Below the pieces are notes generated by a model. That model did no database searches, was not told the DNA's origin, and saw nothing but the letters and a program-made list of their open reading frames with translations. This document shows, in pieces, positions 10,085-22,000 of a stretch of DNA of 64,000 bases. This DNA comes from Paramacrobiotus metropolitanus. Lineage: Eukaryota; Tardigrada; Eutardigrada; Parachela; Macrobiotidae. Each line of letters starts with the position of its first letter. Position 1 is the first letter of the stretch. The stretch covers positions 310,001-374,000 of the forward strand of contig NW_026570323.1 in assembly GCF_019649055.1 (NCBI RefSeq), given 5' to 3'. Position numbers and translations under genes: made by a program.

Positions 10085-13000
10085 ATGGCAGACGATTCTT
10101 CTGCATCAAATGGAACTGGGGCCTCAAGTATGCCACGGCGAGGCGCACTTGATGGGATCGCGGATCGGATGAAGTGGATGCTGAAAAGTGGAGATCTGTC
10201 CGATGTGCAGTTTATAGTAGGACGAGAGTTCGGAACAACGAAGATCTTTCGAGCACACAAGTGAGAATACATTCGTATGGTCGTTGAATGGTCACTGGTG
10301 CTCTATATTCCCTCGCACTGTTATGGAACTTTGGATATTTTTTCCGTAAAAGAAAATGTTGCAGGACTTAACATTGCAGATATGTGCTAAGTAGCAGCAG
10401 TGATGTGTTCTACACCATGTTTTACGGGAGCCTGCCCGAGAAGTGTGACACTGCCATCGATATTCCCGATGTGCCTGAAGATGCCTTCGAAATCATGCTC
10501 AGGTGCATTGAGAATAACATCGAGTTGAAATGATTTGCTAATTGACACTGGCAGGTTGGCTCCAGCTATGAGTTTACGGTGCATTCTGCATTGTACAGGT
10601 ATGTCTACACGGATAAGGTGGATGTCGATGAGGATAATGTTTACCCAACGATGGTGTGCGCTGACAAGTACGACCTACCACGTTTGGGGGATCAGTGCGT
10701 CCACTATGTCCTCACTGAGCTCAGAGCTGGCACCTGTCTGTACCATGTGGAAAGGGTGTGCATTACCAAACCACTTTCGTCGCCGAAATGCTTAACTTAG
10801 AATTATAATTAATATTTTCTTTTCCATGGTTTTTCTAGGCCCTTATGTGGGGTGCACCTACCGCACATATCGTAGAGAGTTGTCTGCACTTCGTGGATGT
10901 ACACTGTGAAGAAATCTTGGAGTCTGAAGATTTTGCTGAAATCGAACACAGCACACTGGAAAGAATTGTAAAACGCGACACGCTTTTTGGGGAAGAAAAT
11001 CTTATATACACAGCGGTGAATAGGTAAGCACTGTTCGAATTTCCTTTCGTTGTATAGACTGCAACATATTACGTTAATTAGACGTTGTGACGTGTGGGAG
11101 TAGGATCACACGCCGGGATGTACGTACGGATGCTGACTGTCCGCCTTCCACCTGCAACATAACAAGATAATCTAGTCAATCAATGCTGTGATTTGCTATT
11201 CTCTTTACTAGCAGTATATATGATGTCATAACGCAGAGTCTATATAAGTTCCTGGTTGTCATTAATATCGGCAGCAGTCGCTATTTTGACTTCTAGAGAC
11301 TGTTTCTAATTACGATTTCCTTGTGTTGTGAACTGTGTTGTGAATTGGATAAAGAGACAGCAATACTTGTTCCTTCTGATGTACATGATCGTTCCCGGAT
11401 TATTGCATAGAATACAGGTTTGCTCGTGACACAATCGTCTCTAGCTCTTGCCGATCCTCACAGAACTTGCGACCGAGATTATAGTTAGTCTTCTTCGCCA
11501 GGGATTCCTGATCTGTGTTCCTGATTCGTTCGTATTTCCGCCGTAGTTATTCTGTTACAGTTTGAGATGAGAGTTGCCTACCGATTGAGCATTACAGGCG
11601 TGGAAGAGTAAAGATTGTTCATGGATCCTTAACCGGCGTGAACGCTTATACACGACATGGCGCCCACCGGTGTTCTTTAATTTTCCCGATGTAACAGAAA
11701 ATTATTGGTGGAAAGTTTGATGTTAATTTATTTGTAAAGTGGTCCGTACAGAAAGGCGTCGAACCGCAAAGGTACGCCGAAGGAGGTCAGCGTTCCTGAT
11801 CTGGCCTAATTTAATTAATTTTTGGCGAGCTTCCTCGCAAATGGTGAGCTTCCTCACGGCTGAGCTTCCTCGCCAAGTAAATTAAAATTATTTAAATCGG
11901 ACCGTAGAAAAAACAGTCGAAACCTTAAAGGTCGTCTGTGCGCATAAAGCGGTATTTTGTGGGTAATTTCCGGGTTGTCTGCGCAAAGCAGTAACCGCGG
12001 TGAATAAACTGTAATCAGCAGTGTCAGTGTGCCTGGCCTGCAGATAGATCAGATAGTGTGCACCGAGCCATTGTCAGTAGCTAGGTGAGATAACGATCTC
12101 CAGCAGCTCGATAAAGGCAAGCCGCAAGCGGTAGCCAGAATCAGCAGCTAGAGATAGTTGACCGTGAAAAGGTAAACACCGGCAAACGGTGATTGACCTG
12201 TGAAGTTAAGCTTACGGCAGCACGCAAAGTGCAGCAGAGTAATTTTAACAACTATTTTAACAGTCGAAACCGCAAAGGTCGGCTGTAATCAATTTTTCGC
12301 AGAACAGTTCAAACCTTAAAGGAGAACTGTACAGCGAAATTGAGTTGCACAGTTGCAATTCTTTTGCGTTACGGAAACAGTAGCACAATAGTTACTGTAC
12401 TTACCGTGACAATGTCTGATCCAGAAAACAAAAGGAAGGTACAATAAGTTCCGAAGACAGCAATAAATGGCCCATATGAAGCAGCGCCGACGCAAACCAG
12501 ATTCAAATTCAAACCCGATGAAATACCATTAGGTTTGATGTACTTTGCACTCAACGTAGAACCTCCAAAAGGTTCGAGAGCCTATTGTGGCAAATCGTGG
12601 GCGGATTTTCAAGAATTTGGGAAGTCGGTGGATCCAAATAAAAGGGCCCCATTTTATTACAATGCATGGTATGAGGCTGAAGGATGTATCCCTGAAGCCT
12701 ATCTGGATATTACAGATGATCAGTTCAAAGAAGCAGTGAAAAACGCCTATAGATGGCTTCCCGGATATAAGAAAAATGTCGAAGATCGTAGACAAGCGGC
12801 TATCACAGCGTCTGCGGCAGCTGCAAAAATAGCTGTTAAAGCAAAAGAGTCGGTTTCAGACGAACGACCTAAAAGAGCCGTAACGGCAAAAGTCAAAACT
12901 AGCGTAAAAAAGTCGAGCAAATTACCCGAAGTGAGCCGAACACAGAGTCGCTCAAATTGGTGGAACCGTTGTCCGAGGAAAGCTTGCTAGACAAACAGCT

Positions 13001-16000
13001 CCCTCCAGATTTTGATATGGATGAGTCGGACAGTCGATTAGAAGATGACACACCGGTTCACGTGGCTTTTGGTGAAAATGAGAGCGCAGCTCCAGAGGCA
13101 TCTGCAAGAAAAAAGAGCATTATGGGTGGTGTGATGACTTTTCACCCATCACAATTAAAATTACACGATTTTGTATCGGAAAAAGATTTCGAACAACCCG
13201 ACGAAGATTTCCTTAACAAAGCGAAGGAAGTGGACGACATGTTGGCAAGCACACAAACCGATCAGGACGTGGGATTAGTCGCTCGGAAGACGATGCCCGT
13301 GCTACTCCAGGGTCTGCGTACATGGATAGCAACTACAAAATTAAAAGTTGATGAAATGGGAAACTCGATGTCTTTAGACGCTCGAGTTGAAGCAGAAAGA
13401 AATCAAAAGTTGAAATTTCAAAATGATTATAATGAAATGCGCATTAAATTCGAGACAGAACAAACAGAAAATGATCGGTTAACAAATGATTTACGGATCG
13501 CGAGCGATAATTTAACCCGGTTAAGGAATGCTAATAAAAATGCGCAAAATGCTTTCGACAATATGAAGAATGATCATGATGCATTGAAAGACTCAAATCG
13601 GCTTTTAGAAAAACAGTTGGAAGACGTTCAGAGAGAGTTGTCAGTTGCAAGAACTACTATCGATGGTTTTAAAGCACAGACTCTCCCGGATACAGCGAAG
13701 CAAGTGACAGATTTGGAGCTGAGACTGACGAAGGCTCAGAGAGATCTAAATGCGGAAAAAGATGCGCATAAGTTAACCAATAAAAACTTGGTGGATGCAC
13801 AAAACTTATCTCAGAAATTGTCCAAAGATTTGGATGATGAAAAGAAGCGCGCCAAAGATAGGGAGGATACACTTCAGAGAGATCTCACGAACGCGAACGT
13901 TCAGCTTAATAAGCTGTCCACAGTTGGCCCGATGCATATCCCTAAAGAAAAGAACGAAGCAAGTCAGAAAGAAATTGACCGGCTTCAAGGCTTGTTGAAT
14001 ACTGAAAAAGAGAATGTTCGAAAAGTTCAAACTGAATTGGAGGAGTTTAAAGCTGCTGAAAAATGTTTTAATTGTGAAAAGGCTGTCAGAGCTAAGAACG
14101 AAGCACAAGCCGCTGCTTACGAAAAATCCGAAAACTGTAACCGGTTGTATGAAGAAAATAGGCAGCTCCGAGATCAGTGGTTTGAGAAACAAGAACAACT
14201 CATCAAAATGGAGGAGGAGTTCCGGCAAGCATGCACCCAACTCCATCAGTTCCGAAACCCAGGTGTTACTATTGGAGGCGGTCAGAGACTCTTTGAAAGG
14301 GTAGCGCCGGTAGCGACAGGGGATGTGCTGCGGCCTTTTCCATTCTCAGTATTTGACCCCCAAAACTTTTCGGTACCCAATGAACAGCCTGCAGTCGTTA
14401 CTAGTAATCCGGCTGGCATTTTACGGAAACCTAGGCAGGAGTCACGGGTTGAATTTTCGGAAATTCACTCTGTACAGCGTTCATCCTCAGAGAGCCAGAT
14501 TCCAAAGGAGACTGCGCCGTCTAATTTGAAGAAAAATCGGTCAACCGATTTACGTCAGGAGATTTTTAAACGAACAGCAGATGACACTAATCGCCAGACG
14601 TCGGGAATTGAAAACAGGGATGGCTCGGATATAGAAAACGAATTAATGGATGGCATACCGCTGGATGATGATCCCATCCGCCGTCCCAGTAGTACGGCCA
14701 GTAACGACTCCGTTTCCAGAAATCCTCAATTGGAAGAATGGCTAATTAAGCAAACCCAAGTATCAGATAGAACAGCGCTCACCCAAGAGAGTGTTGTTGA
14801 ATTAATTGCGAAACTTGCGGAAAAAGGGAATGATAAAGCCGAAGGCAGTATGAAACTACTTACCTTCGACGATTCCCATCCGGAAAAAATTCAGAAGTGG
14901 CTCATGAATGTGGAACAGTGTCGTACCACAAACAATTGGAATGATGAGGTTACTTGTCGTAGAGTAACCGGTGCTTTCACTGGCGCATCCTTTCAATGGT
15001 TTGAGAAATTCTGGAAAGACAATAAAGGAAAGTCCTGGAATGACTTCTTTAAACCGGCAATTATCGGACATTTTAACGGCTCTCTTTCTAAAGCCGATAT
15101 TCGTAGAAAAATGAACAACCGCAAATTGGATTTTTACGAGCCGGTTCGTGCTTACCTGGATAGTTTCCTTCCATGGTTTGAGGAACTAAAAATCTCGGAT
15201 GAAGAGCAGGTTGAAGCGTTACTAGAGGGAGTCCAGGATCATCGACCAGCATGGTTCAGAGAAATATATAATGCCGCTCCTAAAAATTATACAGAATTTG
15301 AAAAGAAATTGCAAGAGTGCGAGAAATTATGGAAACGTATGAATAAAGACAAGAAAGTGCCTGATTTGACACAGAAAAATACTCCGGCAGAACCGAGAAG
15401 TGCTGGTAATAATAATAATAATAACTACGAAAATCGAGGCGGCCGCGGTGGCTCGTCTCAGAGAGCGAATTATTATCCGACTCGTGGAGGTCGTGGAAAC
15501 TACGGGCATAATCGTGCAGGATATTCTCGTTCATACACGGAAACAGTTACCCCACAGCAACAAATTACTCCGGCTCCAGTACAGCCTGTTCTGAATGTTG
15601 CCCAGCCGCAGTTCGTCCCAGTCCCGGTGTACCAACAGCCACAATTTGTTGAACAGCAGCCGGTGCAATTTGCGCAGACATTTCAGCAGCCCATCCCGAT
15701 GCAAGCTGCTATGCCGGTTCCCATGCAAATGATGAATCCGATGATGCCAGTATTTCCGCAACCGCAGCCGGTCCAAAATGTTCAGAATTTTGATCCACAG
15801 TATCAACAGGACGGCCCTGTAAATAATAATAATAATGGCGGTTATTATCGTGGAAATTATCGGCAAAATAATATCTATCGCGGAAATAACAATCAGCGTG
15901 GTGGTTTTAATAATAACAATAATCGTCAGCAGTACCAAAATCAAAATAATCGGCAAAATCAGCAGGCAGGTAGTCAGCCTCCTTTTGACGAACGAAACAT

Positions 16001-19000
16001 TCAAAAGGAAAAATGGCGAACCAATCGTGGAATGGAAATTTGTTTCCGCTGTCACAATTTGCATCCTGCGGCAGGTTGCACGAATCAATTCGTACTTCCT
16101 CGTCAGTATGAACCGTCTGCAGAATTGTTGGCTCGATACAACAACCCGCAGCAGCAGATGAATATGATGGAATTGGACCTACCGGCCGGCTTGTCTTCGC
16201 CAACGCCACAGTGTAACAAAATGGAAGTCCAGGATTTTTCGCAGTATCCACTGGCGGACCACGTATGTTTGTTGCCGACGCTTGACGCACAGGCCTGGTA
16301 TTCTGTAATTGACATAAACTATTAGAAAGTGAAAACAATGCTGGATACGGGTTCCAGTATATCGGTTATGTCCCTGAAAATGGCGAAGGATTTAAAATTA
16401 AATATTCACCGGTGTCCTGATCATATTAAAGGTAGAGTTGTACATACAGCCTATCAGGGAAGACAGTTAATTGAGCCACTTTCGGTAGTGGTCACCATCC
16501 ATGAATTCGGGATGGCTTTCGAACACGCTATACTGGTCAGTTCTACCTTTGATAGGGACCACGTTGTCCTAGGTCTAGACTTCCTGGCAACAAAGCCATT
16601 CGTGTTAGATATGAATACAATGACATGGCGCCTCTCGCGCAGATCGTCTAAAGCACCGGCATTTCTACGTCGTGAAACTCACTTGATGTCCGACGTTATT
16701 CGGTTACATGACTTTGACCCTTTAATTCCCCCGGGAGTTAGGCTGTCGCCCTCAATCCCTGCATTAATGCTGACGGAGCGGATCGGTGTGGCTAAGGAAG
16801 CAAAATTTGTACCATATGAGTCTGCGCATTTAATATTGGCGAAAGCAAAACCGGAAATTTGCCTCTTACACTTACAGCGAGCAAAAGAGGAGTGGCCGCG
16901 CATATCACAACCAGTAAAATCCTTGGCCGCTCCGGTGAATCCACCTCCGACTAAAGCAGAGGTTAAGGAAGTAGTTCCCGTCCAGGTAGCGCCGGTTAAG
17001 ACTGGATCCGATCAACGCGATGTCAAATTTGTTCGGGAAGTTGTTCAAGAAATGATCAGGCAATATCTTTCGAAAGCAGCCTCAGTTGCTGACGAACCGG
17101 TCAAATCTATAATTAAAGAAGAAATTAAGACGGAGAAAAACCCAGAACAAAGTCAAGTTCGTGGGGAAGGCGGTGGATCTGTTATAAATAGTATCCAGTC
17201 AAGTTCGCGGGGAGAGAACAAGCATCTTCCCAGCCGCCCATTAAACAGGAAAAAACTCGTCAGCCGTCACCGGCAAGTAGTTCAAGTGGCTCGTCTTCTT
17301 CGTCTTTGATCTCAGTTCGTCCGGTACCTAAACTCGGCTCCAGTCAAGTTCGTGGGGGTGATGATCCCTTGCAACTCCCAATTCAGATTTCTTCCCTCGA
17401 TGCGGTGTTAAAACAGCATCCTGCTGCAAAATATTTGTATATGGGCGTGTTGGAAAAATCTTCTAAGTCGGTTGAGTGCTTAAGTATCGACAATAAGCTG
17501 CTAAACATTATACCTGTTGAGCGCGACCGCAGGGATGTCGATGAAGTCCACGATTATCCGTCATTCATGGCACGGAATCCTGAGTTGAAGAGATGGATGA
17601 CGCCGATGGATAGACCGCAGGATAAAGCCTTGTTTCCTACGGAAAGAAGATTTCGAGATCCACAGTTCTGGCGTGAAACGCAACAAATGTGTGTAGATAG
17701 CCGGATGTGGTATAAAATGTATAAGAAGCCGTCGCATGCAAACACTAACTATACAAAATATGAAATTAATCGGTTTGTTATTTGCGAAGGAATTTTATGT
17801 CGAGTGCCCGATCACTCTGGTGCATGTCCGAGGATCTATGTGCCTTACCAATGGCGTCAAAAGCTAATAGCCTGTTTTCACGATATTTTAGTTCATAAGC
17901 AGGTTTACGGCCGATGTGAAAGATTGTACCCGTTTTTAGTTAAAGTCTTTTATTGGCCAGATTGTATAATCGAAATTGAACGATATGAAAGAAATTGTGA
18001 CACATGCCGAAATTCAGTTAACGATCGACAGCATTTTGAGACGTTAAAAAGAAATGAGCAGCTGGCCGCTCAGAAAGTAAAAGCCAAACGCAAAGTTACC
18101 TTTTCCGTGGATAATCCCGCACCGGCAGGTGAATTCGAGAACGGAAATTTCATCCCTGCACAGGGGATGCGGCCGATGAGCGTGGGTCCTTGTCCAGTCT
18201 CCTACGAGGATAGACAGGCGGAGAAGCAAAGAGAAATAAACTCTCAAATAATAGGTAACCCACCGCAAGACCATGAGTTGATTAGTGAGCACATGTCGGA
18301 TTTGGTACCTCCGGCTATCAGGGCAACGTATGATACACCTGTGGATGTAAATATTAACGAACAGTGGGCAATCTGGAATGAAATTCAAAAACAGAAACAG
18401 TCAAAAGAATCTGCAGCTGTTAGCTCTGCACAACCTACTGTGGGAAATTATGAACCGTCAACAGAAGGTTCGGGAAGAAGTTCGCCACGGCGTAAAAAGT
18501 CCAGTCACAGTCGTAGAATTAAGCGTGAATATGCGGAGCGGGAGGCGGCTAGTCAAATGTCTGCTGAAATAGTGCAGCCGGTCTCGGCCCAACAACAATC
18601 AGCTGCTAAAAACTTACCGAAACGATCCCAGGACGTTCGGGAGTCCACAGAGATTCCGGCATGTGTATATACGAAGGATGCCATTGAGCTGGCGTACAGG
18701 GACGCCCACCTGAAACAGGCGCAGGCACAGTCAGAAATTAACTATGCGGAACAAGATATCTACAGCTTTGACCCTGAGCCTGGTCCAATCGATTGCTTTA
18801 AAATGGAACTATTTCCGGCCTCACCAGTTATAATTCAGCCCCATTCACAAGGAATTATCCGGGCAACGACGGCGATGTCAGATGAGCAGTTCATGGAATT
18901 CCAAGATGAGTACCTCTACACTCAACCATTTTTGTATGAAGGATGTATTCCTGAAACGAATAAAAACGCGGTATTATTGGATGGCGTACTTACGTTAAAT

Positions 19001-22000
19001 GAATACGGTAATTGTAGAGTATGTGTGGTGAATGTTTCGGACAAACCGTTAGTTCTAAACGAACAAACAAACCTTGGTGAAGTCGCGCTAGTCGATGCAG
19101 TGTATCAGATGGACTCTCCGGAGTTCCAAGAGAGCTATCATGACGAATCCTGCGGCATTTCTCGGGATCAGAAAGGCGTTCCGGTGCTGGAGAAAATTAA
19201 CGAATGCCTGGCCATGCAGCCTCAGCCGGCCGCCGTTAGCGTCATCGATCCTGAAACAGAGGAGACATTTTTGAAAATTAAGGTTAGAGACATCTGCCCG
19301 AGCAACGAAGAATTAAAGGCCATATTTTATGAAGCAAAATCGGTATTACCAACGAAAGAGCGTCCCGTCGGTTGTTGTACCATTTATGAACACTCTGTCG
19401 ACACAGGAACGAGTTTGCCGGTTCGAACCCCTCCGTATCGTACGTCGTTTGAAGACAGGAAGTGGCTCCAAGCTAAAACTCAAGAAATGATTAAAGACGG
19501 TATTATAGAGCCGACTAATTCGGCGTGGGGAAGTCCCATTTGTATAGTAAAAAAGAAGGATAAATCCCGGCGATTAACGGTCGACTTCCGTAAATTAAAT
19601 GAACGATTAATGGGTAGCAGTTACCCGCTCCCTAGAGTCGATGATATTTTAAACGCCCTTGATAAAGCCACTGTGTTTAGTAAAATCGATTTAAAAAGTG
19701 GATTTTGGCAAATAAAGATTAAACCGGAAGATCGCTGTAAAACAACGATGGTCGGTGAAGAATTCACATTCCAATATAAAGTCTTACCTTTTGGGATGAA
19801 GGACGCGCCTTCTGCTTTTCAGCGGGCGATGGACTTAACGCTTGCGAACATGAAATGGAGGAACGTACTCGTTTTTATAGACGACATTATTGTTTTTAGT
19901 AAAAACTTAGCTGATCATATGCGGGATTTACGGGAGCTATTTCTCAGGCTCCAGGAGTGTGGTTGGACCATCAATCCTGAAAAAACTGAATTGTTTGTTA
20001 ATTCGATTACCTTTTTGGGTCATACGGTCGATCAATTCGGTATTAGTACCGATCCAGAGAAGATCCAGGCTGTTAAGGAATTCGGCCCTATAAAAGATAA
20101 GAAAGACATTTTAAGGTTTTTGGGTATGGTTGGCTATTATCGCCAATTTATCAAAAATTTCCAAGAAATTGCGGAGCCGCTCCAAAAGCTTATTCCTAAA
20201 AAAAGTTACCTTTGAATGGGGAACTGATCAGTGTCGCGCAGTTGAACAATTGAAGGAAGCCTTGGTTACGGCGCCGGTTTCGGCCCGTTATGATCCAGAA
20301 GCTTTGTCTCGTGTCGTGGTGGATGCCAGCACTATTGCTGTCGGTGCAGTGCTTATGCAGTGCCCACGAGATACACCGACGGACGTTGCTACGAATTGGA
20401 GACCTATTGCATACTTAAGTCGTAAATTAACGGAGACACAAAAACGGCTTTATTTTCCCACGGAGCTTGAAGCCTATGCAGTTATTTGCGCTTTAAAGAA
20501 ATGGAAGCACTACTTATCGGACTATCAGTTTGAAGTCCAGACGGATCATCAAGCTCTGGTATTCCTGAATAACATGCGTGATGCAGCTGGTCGCCTTGGG
20601 CGCTGGGCGCTGTATATACAGCAGTTCAATACTAAGCCGGTGCACATCCCTGGAAAAGAGAACATTATTGCTGACGCCTTAAGTAGAAATCCAGGAGAAC
20701 AACCCGAGCCTGATTCTGACGACTCAGATATTGAATTTGATTATCGGCAAACTTACCCTTTTGCCGGAGACACAGCGATGATTGAGTGTTGCTTCGCAAT
20801 CTTGGAAAGAGATTATGTGGATATCCGCTTTGAGATGATGTCGGCTGAAGTAAAGGCCATATCGGAGGAGGACATGAAAGCCTTTGATGCGGACAAAGTG
20901 CAGAAGTTGATTACAGATGACAAAGCCTCGTATTGGGCCGAAGAGCAGTCTCGAGATGCGCGGATTGTCCGATGGCGCTTGCTCTTAGAGAACAAAAAGG
21001 AAAAGATGTCGGAACATGAGCAGCTGCACCTAAATAAGTTTGTTGTTAAACAGGGTGTCGTTTATTATATGTTTGAACTAAATCGGAAGATTTTTTACTG
21101 TATGTACGTACCGGTACATTGGCGTCTCCAGTTCCTACAGGATAATCACGACTCGCCTCTAGCAGCACACTTAGGAGTCTTGGCCACCTACAAACGGATG
21201 TATAAGTACTTTTATTGGCCACGTATGTTTGAATCAGTGAAAAATTACTGTGCCTCCTGTGCGGCGTGTCTGGCTCAGAATGTTCCCGCTACAGCTCCAG
21301 CTGGAGCCCTTCAGTCTAACCCGACAGTTCCACCTCGATTGGTGTGGGCAATCGATGTCGCCCCGGCACTCCCAACAACGGAATCTGGAAATAAAAACAT
21401 AATTATTGCTGTAGATTACGGCAGTAAATATATAGTTGCAGAGGCGGTTGAAAGAAATGATGCCGCCACTCTGGCATTATTCTTCTATAGGCGAATTTTG
21501 ACAGTTTTTGGTATGCCAATACACATTACGTCGGATCGTGGCAGCAACTTTATGTCAGAGATGTTTCGGGAGCTTTTAGCTCTTGCTGGTGTTGCTCATG
21601 CACCAACAGCGTCAGGTCACCAGCAGGGAAATGGCTTAGTCGAAAAACGTGTCGGCGAAATTAAAAAAGCATTGGCGAAATATGTTAATGAGCAGCAGAG
21701 TGACTGGGATATTTTTCTTCCAGCACTTTGTGCTGCTTTCAACAGCAAGGTAGTAGAAAGGACGTGCCGCTCACCATTTTTCATGATGCACGGCACCGAG
21801 ATGCGCTTACCTGTGAATAACTTCCTCCCGTTTGAAGAAGATTTCGTCGTTCCAGCTCATGTTTTTGTACAGCAAATGCAGCGTGGCCTCGGTGAGGCAT
21901 TGGATTTGGTCAATGCAGAGGAATTTCGGCATAAACTAAAAGATAAAATCCGGTATGATGCAAATATCTCGCATGCTACCTACAAGGCAGGTGACCAGGT

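Noticed and set aside
15531-16088. Long minus-strand frame opposite the gag N/RG-rich region
   Set aside because: It mirrors the low-complexity repeats of gag and has a hydrophobic Ile/Leu-rich translation typical of an antisense shadow.
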